Source: Cognatazoarcus halotolerans (GTDB taxonomy: Bacteria; Pseudomonadota; Gammaproteobacteria; Burkholderiales; Rhodocyclaceae). Taken from it: a DNA stretch of 64,000 nucleotides. The notes under the pieces are model-generated. The model made no database searches and had not been told where the DNA came from. It saw only the letters and a list, made by a program, of their open reading frames with translations. Position numbers and translations under genes: made by a program. Shown here in pieces: positions 36,065 through 48,915 of this stretch. The stretch is taken from positions 1 to 64,000 of the forward strand of contig NZ_WUAF01000004.1 of NCBI RefSeq assembly GCF_009800965.1, written 5' to 3'. Positions within the stretch are counted from its first letter, which is position 1. Each line of letters begins with the position of its first letter.

Positions 36065-37015
36065 TCACGAGACCGCCAGCGCCCCCTTGAGGTAAGAGGA
36101 AATACATCGAACCGCCTCGTTCCCCTGCTCAAAGAACTTCCCCAAAGGAACGAAGCCGTGGACCATGCCGTCGAAGTGCCGGTGCAAGACCTGCCCTCCC
36201 TCTGCTTCGCAGCGAGCAGCAAAGGCAAGGCAATCGTCGGTCAACGGATCACAACCCGCGGTCACCATGACGAAGGGGGGCAATCCCGTCAGGCTCGACG
36301 CGAACATGGGCGATGCGCGCCATGTTTCGGCTTCGGCGGCCTCGGCGAAATAGCGCTCGTAGAACCAGCGCAGGGTCTCGCGGTCGAGAAAATAGCCATC
36401 CGCAAACCTGTCGCGTGACGGGCGATTGCTGTGAATCTGAGTCGAGGGATAGATCAGTGCAAGCGCGACGGGCATCGGCATCGCCCGTTCCCTTGCCTCG
36501 ATCGCGGTCACGATCGCGAGGTTGCCACCCGCACTGTCGCCGCCGAGCGCCAATCTTTCGGGGTCGACCCCGAGCAGACCAGCGTTTTCGGAGGACCATT
36601 CAAAGGCAAGCCACGCGTCGTGTACCGCCGCGGGAAACGGATGCTCCGGGGCAAGCCGGTAATCCACGGACAACACGGCCGCGCCCGAGAGGTTAGCCAG
36701 TTCACGACAGAGAACATCGTAGCTTGACAGGTCCCCGGTACACCATCCGCCGCCGTGAAAATAGATCAGCAGAGCCGTGCTCTCGCTGGCGTGCGAACCA
36801 AGGGGGCGATACAAGCGTGCCAGTAACACCGTTCCGTTCGGTCGCGGAATCGGAACCTCCACGGTGGAGGCCACTGCCGGCGCTTCGGGCCGGAATGCAA
36901 ACATCAGCTTCTGTGTTGCGTGCCTTGCCTGGGACACCGACAAATCATGGAACCGTGGCGCGTTGACACGGTAAACCATTGCCAGCAACTCCCTGGCCTT
37001 GGGGTCGAGAGACAT
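36065..37015 (-). CDS. Alpha/beta hydrolase, hormone-sensitive-lipase (GDXG) family esterase
   Basis: The 316-residue protein has the oxyanion-hole HGGGW in [11 protein letters not shown] (near 85), the nucleophile elbow GDSAGGN, a catalytic Asp in GCDPLTDD and His in DGMVHGF near the end, which is the HSL triad. It should hydrolyse carboxyl esters. ATG 37015 was chosen because the longer frame runs into the tRNA-Leu region; GAGGTAAGG is next to it. No signal peptide is seen, so it is probably cytoplasmic. It is same-strand with the sugar transferase 267 bases downstream, but a link to exopolysaccharide is not evident. Confidence 0.92.
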   Translation of the reverse strand: MSLDPKARELLAMVYRVNAPRFHDLSVSQARHATQKLMFAFRPEAPAVASTVEVPIPRPNGTVLLARLYRPLGSHASESTALLIYFHGGGWCTGDLSSYDVLCRELANLSGAAVLSVDYRLAPEHPFPAAVHDAWLAFEWSSENAGLLGVDPERLALGGDSAGGNLAIVTAIEARERAMPMPVALALIYPSTQIHSNRPSRDRFADGYFLDRETLRWFYERYFAEAAEAETWRASPMFASSLTGLPPFVMVTAGCDPLTDDCLAFAARCEAEGGQVLHRHFDGMVHGFVPLGKFFEQGNEAVRCISSYLKGALAVS

Positions 37016-37142
37016 CCTTACCTCAAACAGCGAGCAGGGCTCACGCGCCCCCCTCTCCGAAACAATCCCAACGAATTTGGCAAGCCGCGCCGCGGCAGGA
37101 TAACATTGCCGACCTTTCGCCCGACGGCGGGTCGACAATGCC

Positions 37143-37229
37143 TGGTGCCGGGAGAGGGACTCGAACCCTCACAGTGTCACCACCGGCGGATTTTGAATCC
37201 GCTGCGTCTACCGATTCCGCCACCCCGGC
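37143..37229 (-). tRNA. tRNA-Leu (anticodon CAA)
   Basis: An 87-base type II tRNA on the minus strand. GCCGGGG pairs with TCCCGGC at the 3' end. The anticodon stem GCGGA/TCCGC has loop TTCAAAA (anticodon CAA), the long variable arm is GGTGGTGACACT-like, and the T arm is GAGGG-TTCGAGT-CCCTC. CCA is encoded. It reads UUG codons. Confidence 0.95.
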
Positions 37230-37243
37230 TGGAGGAGGCGCGA

Positions 37244-37272
37244 ATTATCACCCAATCCATTCCGGGCAGCAA
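37244..37272 (-). promoter_or_regulatory. Candidate sigma-70 promoter of tRNA-Leu
   Basis: On the minus strand TTGCTG (37267-37272), a 17-base spacer and GATAAT (37244-37249). Its -35 lies within 10 bases of the divergent queA start codon. Confidence 0.5.
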
Positions 37273-37276
37273 GCAG

Positions 37277-39423
<2,147 letters not shown>

Positions 39424-39456
39424 CCGGCCCCGAACATGGGTCAAAGACACAACTGA

Positions 39457-39462
39457 TATAAT
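39457..39462 (+). promoter_or_regulatory. Candidate -10 element before yajC
   Basis: A perfect TATAAT lies 36 bases before the yajC start. The -35 region is poor. It could give yajC-secD-secF an extra promoter besides read-through from tgt. Confidence 0.45.
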
Positions 39463-39497
39463 TGCGCGCTTTCATACGCTAATCCGGAGTCGAAAAA

Positions 39498-39824
39498 GTG
39501 CTGATTTCCAATGCCTACGCCCAGGCCGCAGGCGCCGCGGACCCCACTGGCGGCCTCATGGGCCTGCTGCCGATGATCCTGATGTTCGTCGTGATCTGGT
39601 TCCTGATGATCCGTCCGCAGATGAAGCGTGCCAAGGAACACAAGGCACTGGTTGCCGCACTTGCCAAAGGTGACGAGGTACTGACCCAGGGCGGCGTTGC
39701 CGGCCGCGTGACCCAGGTCGGCGACTCGTTCATCCATGTCGAAGTCGCCGACAACGTGGTCATCCTGATCAAGAAGGAATCAGTTGGCAACGTACTGCCG
39801 AAGGGCACGCTCAAGAGCGCCTGA
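39498..39824 (+). CDS. yajC: Sec translocon accessory subunit YajC
   Basis: The 108-residue protein starts at GTG 39498 (MLISNAYAQAAG). It has one transmembrane helix near 20-40 (LLPMILMFVVIWFLMIRPQ) and the YajC beta domain (KGDEVLTQGGVAGRVTQV). It forms a complex with SecDF-YidC at the SecYEG channel. secD begins 63 bases downstream. Confidence 0.95.
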   Translation: MLISNAYAQAAGAADPTGGLMGLLPMILMFVVIWFLMIRPQMKRAKEHKALVAALAKGDEVLTQGGVAGRVTQVGDSFIHVEVADNVVILIKKESVGNVLPKGTLKSA

Positions 39825-39887
39825 TTCAACTGAATGGGGGCCGACGGCCCCCGCCATCTCGCTGACGTCTTCCACGAAGCCCCGACC

Positions 39888-41747
39888 ATGAACCGCTATC
39901 CCCTCTGGAAAAACCTTCTCATCGGCTTCGTGCTGCTGATCGGCCTGCTCTACACCTTGCCGAACTTCTACGGCGAAGTCCCCGCTGTCCAGGTTTCCAG
40001 TGGCAAGGCGACCCTGAAACTCGATCCGGGAAAGGTGACACCTCGAATCGAGGAGGCCCTGTCGGCCGCGGGAATCGCCAATACGGGGATCTTTGTTGAC
40101 CCGACCAGCGTCCGCGCCCGCTTCGCGAGCACCGATGTCCAGCTCAAGGCGAAGGACGCGATCGAACACGCACTCAATCCGGATCCGACCGATCCATCTT
40201 ACGTCGTGGCGCTGAACCTGCTATCGGCCTCGCCGAGCTGGCTTACCAGCCTCAATGCCCTGCCGATGTATCTCGGCCTGGATCTGCGTGGCGGTGTGCA
40301 TTTTCTGCTCCAGGTCGACATGGCCGGCGCCTTGACAAAAAGACTCGACGCCACGGCCGGCGACCTGCGCACCCAGTTGCGCGACAAAACGATTCGCCAC
40401 ACAGGAATTGCCCGCGAAGGCAATGCAGTGGTCATCAATTTCCGCGACGATGCCACCCGCCAGGCCGCTCGCCAGGCGATCGGCGACTTTACCGCCGACC
40501 TGCAGTTCAATGAACGGGACGCGGGCGGCGACTTCAAGCTCATCGCAACCCTGACGCCGCAGGCGGAAAAGAAGATCCAGGAATTCGCGATCAAGCAGAA
40601 CATCACCACGCTCCACAACCGGATCAACGAGCTTGGTGTGGCTGAACCGGTGATTCAGCAGCAGGGCGCAGACCGCATCGTCGTTCAGCTGCCGGGCGTG
40701 CAGGACGTGGCCAAGGCAAAAGACATCCTGGGCCGTACCGCAACCCTTGAGGTTCGCATGGTTGACGACACCCCTGGGGCGCTCGAGGGGGCCTTGAACG
40801 GCGCGGTACCGTTTGGCACGGAACTCTATACCGAACGGGGCGGCTCACCGCTGCTCGTCAAGAAGCAGGTGGTACTCACGGGTGACCGCCTGACCGATGC
40901 ACAACCCGGCTTCGACGGGCAGACCCACGAACCGGCGGTACATCTCACGCTGGACGCCGCCGGATCCCGCATTTTCCGTGATGTCACACGCGAGAACGTC
41001 GGCAAGCGCATGGCCATTCTGCTGATCGAAAAGGGCAAGGGCGAGGTCATTACCGCACCGGTGATCCGCTCCGAGATCGGAGGTGGCCGGGTCCAGATTT
41101 CGGGCCGCATGAGCACTCAGGAAGCCACGGACGTGGCCCTGCTGCTGCGCGCTGGCTCACTGGCAGCGCCGATGGAAATCATCGAAGAACGTACCGTCGG
41201 CCCCAGTCTCGGAGCGGAAAACATCCGCAAGGGTTTCGACTCCACGATGTGGGGGTTCGCCGCGATCGCGGTGTTCATGATTGCCTACTACATGATGTTT
41301 GGCCTCGTCTCGGTCCTCGCGCTAGCCTCCAACCTGTTGCTGCTGGTTGCACTGCTGTCGATGCTGCAGGCCACGCTCACACTGCCCGGCATTGCAGCCA
41401 TCGCGCTCACCCTGGGCATGGCGATCGACGCCAACGTGCTGATCAATGAACGGGTACGTGAAGAGCTGCGCAACGGCGCCACACCGCAGGCTGCCATCAC
41501 CGCCGGTTACGATCGGGCCTTCGACACGATTCTCGATTCCAACATCACGACATTGATTGCCGGTATTGCGCTTCTGGTATTCGGCTCGGGCCCGGTCCGC
41601 GGCTTCGCTGTGGTGCACTGCCTCGGCATCATGACATCGATGTTCAGCGCGGTTCTGGTTTCGCGAATGTTGATCAACCTTCTTTACGGGCGCAAGCGCA
41701 AGCTCGAGAAGCTCTCGATCGGACAGGTCTGGAAGCCGGGTCAGTGA
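39888..41747 (+). CDS. secD: Protein translocase subunit SecD
   Basis: The 619-residue protein from ATG 39888 has one N-terminal helix, a large periplasmic P1 region with GLDLRGGVHFLLQ, and five C-terminal helices with RVREELRNG-like and GFAVVHCLGIMTSMFSA segments. It uses the proton gradient with SecF to help pull exported proteins across the inner membrane. The 54 bases between the longer frame start and ATG 39888 lack a SecD-like sequence. secF follows 91 bases later. Confidence 0.97.
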   Translation: MNRYPLWKNLLIGFVLLIGLLYTLPNFYGEVPAVQVSSGKATLKLDPGKVTPRIEEALSAAGIANTGIFVDPTSVRARFASTDVQLKAKDAIEHALNPDPTDPSYVVALNLLSASPSWLTSLNALPMYLGLDLRGGVHFLLQVDMAGALTKRLDATAGDLRTQLRDKTIRHTGIAREGNAVVINFRDDATRQAARQAIGDFTADLQFNERDAGGDFKLIATLTPQAEKKIQEFAIKQNITTLHNRINELGVAEPVIQQQGADRIVVQLPGVQDVAKAKDILGRTATLEVRMVDDTPGALEGALNGAVPFGTELYTERGGSPLLVKKQVVLTGDRLTDAQPGFDGQTHEPAVHLTLDAAGSRIFRDVTRENVGKRMAILLIEKGKGEVITAPVIRSEIGGGRVQISGRMSTQEATDVALLLRAGSLAAPMEIIEERTVGPSLGAENIRKGFDSTMWGFAAIAVFMIAYYMMFGLVSVLALASNLLLLVALLSMLQATLTLPGIAAIALTLGMAIDANVLINERVREELRNGATPQAAITAGYDRAFDTILDSNITTLIAGIALLVFGSGPVRGFAVVHCLGIMTSMFSAVLVSRMLINLLYGRKRKLEKLSIGQVWKPGQ

Positions 41748-41838
41748 AACAAACCTGATGACGGCGAACGGACTCATCACGCGCCGGCCTCGATCCTGAG
41801 CCCAATCATCAACAATTCATCACGAATCGCCAAAGACC

Positions 41839-42771
41839 ATGGAATTCTTCCGCATCAAGAAAGACATCCCGTTCATGCGCCACGCACTAGCGTTCAACGT
41901 CATATCGTTGATCACTTTCGCGCTGGCCGTGCTCTTCCTGCTCACCCGCGGTCTGAATCTGTCGGTCGAATTCACCGGCGGCACGCTGATGGAAATCAAC
42001 TACGCGGAGGCCCCCCAACTCGAACCGATCCGCCAGGCACTCGCCAACGAAGGCTATCCTGATGCCCAGGTGCAGAATTTCGGCAGCGCGCGCGATATCC
42101 TCATCCGCCTGCCCAATCGCGAGGCACTCGACACCGCCCGGGTCAGCGAGAAGGTCATGAGCTCGCTGGCTGGCGTTTCGGCCTCGACACCACAACTACG
42201 CCGCGTCGAGTTCGTCGGTCCGCAGGTCGGCAAGGAACTTGCCACCGACGGTGCCATGGCGCTGCTGCTGGTGATCGCAGGCATCATGCTCTACCTGGCG
42301 ATGCGCTTCGAATGGCGCTTCGCAGTATCGGCAATCATCGCCAACCTGCACGACGTGATCATCATCCTCGGCTTCTTCGCCTTCTTCCAGTGGGAGTTCT
42401 CACTGGCCGTGCTGGCAGCCGTTCTGGCAGTGTTGGGCTATTCGGTGAACGAATCGGTGGTGGTGTTCGACCGGGTGCGCGAAACCTTCAAAAAGAAACG
42501 CGGCCTGGACACCCCTGAGGTCCTTAACCACGCAATTACGAGCACCATCTCGCGCACCGTGATCACCCATGGCAGTACGCAGATCATGGTCTTGTCGATG
42601 CTTCTGTTTGGCGGCGAAACACTTCACTACTTCGCCCTTGCACTGACGATCGGCATCTGCTTCGGGATCTACTCGTCGGTACTGGTCGCCAGCCCGCTGG
42701 TGATGTGGCTCGGTGTATCTCGCGAGCAGTTCGCGAAACCCAAGAAGCAGAAGGAAGAGGCCGTCGTCTAA
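41839..42771 (+). CDS. secF: Protein translocase subunit SecF
   Basis: The 310-residue protein has six predicted helices and the SecF marks FTGGTLMEI (about 44), VEFVGPQVGKEL (about 124), YSVNESVVVFDRVRE (about 206) and a C-terminal SSVLVASPLVMWLG. It works with SecD in late steps of protein export. It ends the queA-tgt-yajC-secD-secF run. Confidence 0.97.
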   Translation: MEFFRIKKDIPFMRHALAFNVISLITFALAVLFLLTRGLNLSVEFTGGTLMEINYAEAPQLEPIRQALANEGYPDAQVQNFGSARDILIRLPNREALDTARVSEKVMSSLAGVSASTPQLRRVEFVGPQVGKELATDGAMALLLVIAGIMLYLAMRFEWRFAVSAIIANLHDVIIILGFFAFFQWEFSLAVLAAVLAVLGYSVNESVVVFDRVRETFKKKRGLDTPEVLNHAITSTISRTVITHGSTQIMVLSMLLFGGETLHYFALALTIGICFGIYSSVLVASPLVMWLGVSREQFAKPKKQKEEAVV

Positions 42772-42858
42772 GCACAGATCGGCTTGGCGGTGCGGCATGC
42801 TCGCGAAACCAGGCCGCTGACCGCAGTGCTGCACCGGCCCTCGCCGGAGCAGCCCGTA

Positions 42859-43176
42859 TCAGACCGCGAAGCGATGCCGTACCCGCAACGACTCGCCGCG
42901 CTCCGACAATCCGATCAGGCGATCGATGTTCGGATGCTTTCCCGGATTGGCCAAGGCATCCGCCGTATGCTCGGCGTACAGTTCCAGCCCCTTTCTTGCC
43001 GCTTCCGGCGTCATCGCTCCGTACAGCTGCGCGAGATGGTTGTATACCACGAGAGAACCGGCCTGACCCGGCTTGTTCTCGATCGACCCGACCTCTACAC
43101 CACTTGCATCGATGAGCTCGATCGCTGCCAGATGTGACACGCCGGGCAGCTGTTTCAGATTATCTGCAAATCCCAT
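42859..43176 (-). CDS. DUF2322-type small conserved protein
   Basis: The 105-residue soluble protein opens MGFADNLKQLPGV and contains ENKPGQAGSLVVYNHLAQ and EHTADALANPGKHPNIDRL, which I recall as the DUF2322 family. It has no known function. ATG 43176 gives the family-like N-terminus. An alternative ATG at 43209 has AGGAG 3 bases before it, overlapping the purB terminator, so the start is uncertain. It is same-strand and 123 bases downstream of purB. Confidence 0.72.
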   Translation of the reverse strand: MGFADNLKQLPGVSHLAAIELIDASGVEVGSIENKPGQAGSLVVYNHLAQLYGAMTPEAARKGLELYAEHTADALANPGKHPNIDRLIGLSERGESLRVRHRFAV

Positions 43177-43217
43177 GTTGATTCCGTTTTGAATGGCTGG
43201 AGCGACCATGCGCTCCT

Positions 43218-43256
43218 AAAAGGAAAGGGCCGCCGGCATTGCAGACGACCCTTTCC
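43218..43256 (-). terminator. Terminator of purB
   Basis: On the minus strand GGAAAGGG and CCCTTTCC form an 8-bp stem around a 19-base loop with further pairing, followed by TTTT. The T run abuts the AGGAG preceding ATG 43209. Confidence 0.65.
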
Positions 43257-43299
43257 GGCAAGGGCCGACGCTCAAGAGCGCCGGCGACGCCCGGAGCAG

Positions 43300-44667
<1,368 letters not shown>

Positions 44668-44890
44668 TTAACCACGCGCCGAAAGTAGCAAAGCACGGAT
44701 TTTACCCTTCACGAGCAGGCAGGTCATTCTCGGGCAGGAGATTCCGGCTCGTTCGCAGCCATTCACGATATCCGCAGGCGTCGCATGCGCCTTGGGCATC
44801 GGAGCTCGTGCGTTCGCCAGTCGTTCGCGCCCTTCAAGCCGTCACGGAGATCGCTCCCTGAAGGGATGGAGGGCCTCACCGTCAACAAGG

Positions 44891-44912
44891 AAAGGCTGCC
44901 GAAGCAGCCTTT
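44891..44912. terminator. Hairpin terminator downstream of pilA
   Basis: AAAGGCTGC/GCAGCCTTT is a 9-bp stem. Read on the minus strand the loop is TTCG, a very stable tetraloop. T runs exist on both sides, so it could work in either direction. The rest of 44668-44954 shows nothing else. Confidence 0.75.
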
Positions 44913-44954
44913 TTATCCCGGGCACGCCGACTGATCGGCGCGCTTGCCCCTTGC

Positions 44955-45368
44955 TTAGGTGCAGGAGCCCGGCTTGTGCTTGCTCGCAGCGATGTCGGTA
45001 GTACATGCCCACACGCCGGTAGCCGCGTCGCGAGTCCAGGTAATCGTCTTGCCGTTGATCAGCGCATTCGAACCCTTGATGGTGCATACGATCGTGGTTG
45101 CCGTAACAGCGTTTGCACAGTAGGTGCCGCCTGCAGCAGTGACGCCAACGAAACCATCGTCCGTCGCAGTAACGCTCGGCGTCTTGCCGGTATTCACCGC
45201 AACTTCAAACAGCGTCTTCGCGGGGGTGATCTCTGCAAGCGCGGAAGTGGCCTGCGATTTGATGGTGTAGTCCTGATAAGCCGGCAGGGCGATTGCTGCC
45301 AGGATGCCGATGATTGCAACCACGATCATCAGTTCGATCAGGGTAAAACCTTGTTGAGCCTTTTTCAT
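44955..45368 (-). CDS. pilA: Type IV major pilin (PilA)
   Basis: The 137-residue prepilin has a short leader cleaved at G7 (QQG before FTLIELM), the invariant Glu 5 of the mature form, and the N-terminal hydrophobic helix ending [10 protein letters not shown]. The C-terminal half has four cysteines (YC, VC, AC, SC), able to form two disulfides, unlike the single D-loop pair of many pilins. AAGGAG precedes the ATG. A sigma-54 promoter lies 63 bases upstream. It is monomer of type IV pili, assembled by the ATPase encoded upstream or by another PilB outside the window. Confidence 0.95.
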   Translation of the reverse strand: MKKAQQGFTLIELMIVVAIIGILAAIALPAYQDYTIKSQATSALAEITPAKTLFEVAVNTGKTPSVTATDDGFVGVTAAGGTYCANAVTATTIVCTIKGSNALINGKTITWTRDAATGVWACTTDIAASKHKPGSCT

Positions 45369-45430
45369 TTTGGATCTCCTTGAATGAGAGGGAATTCCGA
45401 TCGGGTTTTTCCCGGTCTTGGCTTCTTATA

Positions 45431-45446
45431 TGCAGTCAGTGTGCCA
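45431..45446 (-). promoter_or_regulatory. Sigma-54 promoter of pilA
   Basis: The minus strand reads TGGCACACTGACTGCA, with GG and GC at the exact 10-base separation. The predicted start near 45420 is about 50 bases before the pilA ATG. Sigma-54 with PilR is the known mode of pilA control. Confidence 0.86.
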
Positions 45447-45457
45447 GCTTTCCTCTC

Positions 45458-45470
45458 AATCAAATTTTTC
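45458..45470 (-). promoter_or_regulatory. Near-consensus IHF site at pilA
   Basis: Read on the plus strand AATCAAATTTTTC matches 12 of 13 positions of WATCAANNNNTTR. It lies between the -24 element and the candidate activator half-sites, the usual place for an IHF bend. Confidence 0.45.
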
Positions 45471-45531
45471 CTTTATTTTCATAAAGTTAAAAATAACATC
45501 GAAATATTGAAGTTCGAAAACCTCATGAAAT

Positions 45532-45559
45532 GTGACGATTTTCGTCACCCGGAGTGACG
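45532..45559 (-). promoter_or_regulatory. Three alternating half-sites, 11-bp phased, upstream of pilA
   Basis: GTGACG (45532), CGTCAC (45543) and GTGACG (45554) are separated by exactly 11 bases. They sit about 86-113 bases upstream of the -24 element, where a sigma-54 activator such as PilR would bind. Adjacent half-sites can also pair as mutually exclusive hairpins. Confidence 0.5.
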
Positions 45560-45645
45560 CTGAACGGCAGACGGAGATGTAGGCCTCACGGGCGCACGCG
45601 TCATGCGGAAGCGAGAGAAGCTGCCACGGAGCCGCATCGCGCGGT

Positions 45646-48006
45646 TCAGCGGACGCACACCTTGCGTACCTGGGCCATGTCCGTGATGCCAGCGAAAACT
45701 TTCTCGATGCCATCCTGACGCAAGGTACGCATGTCTTCGGCGAGAGCCACAGTCAATAGATCAGCCACGCGGGCACGCTCCTGAATGAGACGCTTGACAT
45801 CATCGGACCCGAGCATCAGCTCATGCAAACCGAGTCGCCCCTTGTAGCCATTAGTGCATTCCTCGCAACCAACCGGCTTGTAGAGGGTAAAGCGCCCCTG
45901 CTTGTCGCCATACCGCTCGCGCCACCCGGAGAGGATTGCGGAGCGCGCCGCGGCGGCATCTTCACGAAATGCCGGCGTAAGGCGTAGATCTTCGCAGTAT
46001 TCGCCGAGCAGCCCGTTCACCTCGTTCTCTTCCGGGTGGTAAGGCGCCTTGCATTTCTTGCAGAGACGCTTGGCCAAACGTTGAGCCAGCACGCCCAATA
46101 AAGCGTCGGCGAAATTGAAGGGGTCCATGCCCATATCCAACAAACGCACGATGGATTCCGGAGCGCTGTTGGTGTGAAGCGTAGAGAACACCAGATGACC
46201 CGTGAGAGAGGCTTCCAGCCCGATTGCCACGGTTTCCTTGTCACGCATCTCGCCGACCATGATCACATCGGGGTCTGCGCGCAGGAAGGCCCGCATGACG
46301 GTCGGAAAATCAAGGCCAGCCTTGCGGTTGACCTGTACCTGACGCAACCCCTTCTGAGTGATCTCGACCGGGTCTTCGGCGGTCCAGATCTTTGTGTCGG
46401 GCGTATTGATATGACCCAAGATCGAGTGCAACGTCGTCGTCTTGCCGGAGCCGGTTGGTCCACAGACGAAGAAGATACCGTAAGGCTTGTGGATTGCCTG
46501 CTTGAGTCGCTCGAGGTTGGGGCCGAGCAATCCGAGCTCATCGATCTTGATCGGTTCGCTGTTTGCGAGAATCCGCATCACAACGTCTTCCACACCGCCC
46601 GCCGTGGGCACCGTGGCGACCCGGAGCTCGATGTCCAGCGGTGCATATTTCCGGAACTTGATCTTGCCGTCCTGAGGCTTGCGACGCTCCGAAATGTCGA
46701 GATCGCACATTATCTTGAGGCGTGTCACGAGCGGGCTTCGATAGCTGGCCGGCACCTCGATGTAAGGCACGAGAGAGCCATCCCGGCGGAAACGGATTCG
46801 TGTTTTTTCCTTTCCCGGGCGCGGTTCGATATGGATATCGGAAGCACCCTGCTTGTAAGCGTCGATGATGATCTTGTTGACCAGCTTGACCAGCTCGTTA
46901 TCTGCCGCGGCCGACACGTCATCAGCCGTGCTCGTGGCATCGTACTCGTCGTCGCCCATGTCGGAGAGAATGTCGTCGACCGAGCCGAGGTCGAGGCTCA
47001 TCGCAAAAAACTGGTCGATTGTCTGTGCGAACTCGCGATAGGTGGTGACGCGATAGACGAACTTGCCCTTGGGGAACACATTGTGGGCGATCCTGGAGGT
47101 CTGCACCTGCTCGGGATCCACCGTCATGATCAGAATGCCGTCGCTGCTTTCCTCGAGCGGCAGCCAGTGACTCTGCTCGACATATTCGCGTTTGATATGT
47201 TTGAGCAGATCAAGCGGCTTGACACGATCGGGGTGGAAGGGTTCGTACGGCGTCTTGTAGAACTTCCCCAGCGCCTCTCCGAGTTCGGCAAGCTGGAGGC
47301 CGTAATCCGCAACCAGCACATCCTCGGTCCTGATGCCCGACTGCCGCGCCGTTCGCGCGGCCTCAGCAAGCTGGTCGGCAGAAATTCGCTTGTCCACGAC
47401 CAGTGACTCGTAGCGAGAACGCAATCCGGTCTGCGGCTGAACCCGCTGGGCGAATGCAACACCCAAGGTCTGTGTCAGACCCATCAGACCTTCCTCGGAA
47501 ACCTCCGAGAAGGGGGTATCATCAAACGTGTTTATCAGCTGGATTACGCCTTGCAACTGCCCTTTGTCCGGATCGACGATCGGAGCAACGAGCATCTGCT
47601 TGCTGTGAAAACGAGAGTGCTCGTCCACTTCTTTCCTGAACCGAAGTTCAGGATCAATGCTCTTGAGTTCGTCCTTGTCGTATACATCCGCAATGTTGAT
47701 CAGCTTCAGCGAGTAGGCGACGTACCCTGCAACGCTGTTCGGGCCGATCGGAAGGCGAATGGTACTGATCGTGTGCAGCCCGCTCTTTACCTTCGAATGG
47801 ATGGCAGTGCGGGAATCATCCACCGTATAGATAGTGATCCGCTCGGCGTGAAACAGCTCGCAAAGATCGGCGGACAAATCAAAGATGATCTCATCGATGT
47901 TCCGCGTCGCGTGAATGCGCGTGGTGATCCGTTGCAGCCCCTTGAAGAATGCCAACCTGCTGCTTACATCAGTTCCACCAGAAGCCTTTCCGTAGGCCCG
48001 ATTCAT
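45646..48006 (-). CDS. PilB/GspE-type secretion ATPase with an N-terminal GAF domain
   Basis: The 786-residue protein has a GAF domain (about 32-190), a MshEN-like N domain (about 205-340) and the T2SS/T4P ATPase domain. Walker A is GPTGSGKT (516-523), with the Asp box ADPDVIMVGEMRD and His box TGHLVFSTLHTNS. A tetracysteine zinc site (CKKC...CEEC) is typical of PilB/GspE. It is longer than ordinary PilB (about 570) because of the GAF domain. ATG 48006 was preferred over GTG 48033. It lies 277 bases upstream of pilA, and a metallo-hydrolase, FHA and PP2C genes precede it. Whether it drives pilus or another machine is open. Confidence 0.9.
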   Translation of the reverse strand: MNRAYGKASGGTDVSSRLAFFKGLQRITTRIHATRNIDEIIFDLSADLCELFHAERITIYTVDDSRTAIHSKVKSGLHTISTIRLPIGPNSVAGYVAYSLKLINIADVYDKDELKSIDPELRFRKEVDEHSRFHSKQMLVAPIVDPDKGQLQGVIQLINTFDDTPFSEVSEEGLMGLTQTLGVAFAQRVQPQTGLRSRYESLVVDKRISADQLAEAARTARQSGIRTEDVLVADYGLQLAELGEALGKFYKTPYEPFHPDRVKPLDLLKHIKREYVEQSHWLPLEESSDGILIMTVDPEQVQTSRIAHNVFPKGKFVYRVTTYREFAQTIDQFFAMSLDLGSVDDILSDMGDDEYDATSTADDVSAAADNELVKLVNKIIIDAYKQGASDIHIEPRPGKEKTRIRFRRDGSLVPYIEVPASYRSPLVTRLKIMCDLDISERRKPQDGKIKFRKYAPLDIELRVATVPTAGGVEDVVMRILANSEPIKIDELGLLGPNLERLKQAIHKPYGIFFVCGPTGSGKTTTLHSILGHINTPDTKIWTAEDPVEITQKGLRQVQVNRKAGLDFPTVMRAFLRADPDVIMVGEMRDKETVAIGLEASLTGHLVFSTLHTNSAPESIVRLLDMGMDPFNFADALLGVLAQRLAKRLCKKCKAPYHPEENEVNGLLGEYCEDLRLTPAFREDAAAARSAILSGWRERYGDKQGRFTLYKPVGCEECTNGYKGRLGLHELMLGSDDVKRLIQERARVADLLTVALAEDMRTLRQDGIEKVFAGITDMAQVRKVCVR

Positions 48007-48147
48007 CTGTCTGCTCGCCTCCCGCACCCCCACGATGACGACCCGCCCGGGTCGACCTTAATCTTGCGATTCTAGCGCGGATCACCGTTACGGGCGGAAA
48101 CGCCGTTTTTTCGGGTCGGATCTCACCCGCACCTCGCCTCCACCCCA

Positions 48148-48915
48148 TCAGAACTCGAGCACCATCCCTTGTCGAAGGCGGTGTACCGGCATCGGCAACT
48201 CATATGCGCCGACCTCCGCCATGATCCGCTTACCTTTACCGGGTTTGAGATGGGTGACGTAAACTTCCGGCCGACAGTTCAGTTCGCGCAGCATCATGGC
48301 CAGCAGCGAGGGACACAAATGCCGCGATGCGAGGGCCAGACCCTGCAAGGCATCCGGGAACGCTGCCTCGATGATCAGGTGACGCAGGTTCGGCAATTCA
48401 TCGAGTGCCTGCAGCACTTCGGCTGAGTAGGTGGTATCGCCAGTGAATGCCAGTTGTGCACTTCCACTGTCCACCGCGTAACCCACCGCAGGTACCGTAT
48501 GATGCGCCGGCATCGGCGTGATCTTGCGTCCACCGAGATCGATCGCATCGCCGACTGCAATCTCCTGGTAACGAAGGAAGGGATGATTCCGGTCCGGAAT
48601 GGTTGAAAAATCCGGCCACACCAACCAGTTGAAGAGGTGCGAACGCAGGATGTGGAGCGTCTCGCGTGTGCCATACAAGGTGATCGGCCGCTGGCGTTCA
48701 TCACCCACCGTATCGACCAGGAACGGGATGAATGCCACGTGGTCGAGGTGCGCATGGGTAATGAAGATATGGTCAATGCAAAGCAGGTCTTCGTACGAAA
48801 GATCGCCGACCCCGCTTCCACCATCGATGAGGATGTCGTCGTCAACGAGAAATGCCGTGGTCCGGCGCCCCGCCCCACCGATTCCTCCGCTGCATCCTAA
48901 CACCGTTAATTTCAT
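48148..48915 (-). CDS. Metallo-beta-lactamase-fold hydrolase (possible class II cyclic-nucleotide phosphodiesterase)
   Basis: The 255-residue protein has the metal motif THAHLDH (H54, H56, D58, H59), a later HH in PAHHTVPAVGYAVD near 137, and GDT near 160, the metal set of the MBL fold. HAHLDH followed by a hydrophobic run partly matches class II cAMP phosphodiesterases, but the downstream Gly/Ser is missing. It is soluble. It sits between an FHA gene and the GAF-ATPase gene on the same strand. A nucleotide substrate is plausible but not certain. Confidence 0.82.
   Translation of the reverse strand: MKLTVLGCSGGIGGAGRRTTAFLVDDDILIDGGSGVGDLSYEDLLCIDHIFITHAHLDHVAFIPFLVDTVGDERQRPITLYGTRETLHILRSHLFNWLVWPDFSTIPDRNHPFLRYQEIAVGDAIDLGGRKITPMPAHHTVPAVGYAVDSGSAQLAFTGDTTYSAEVLQALDELPNLRHLIIEAAFPDALQGLALASRHLCPSLLAMMLRELNCRPEVYVTHLKPGKGKRIMAEVGAYELPMPVHRLRQGMVLEF

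Noticed and set aside
46174-47406. 410-codon plus-strand frame opposite the GAF-ATPase gene
   Set aside because: No motif; the ATPase on the other strand is unmistakable.
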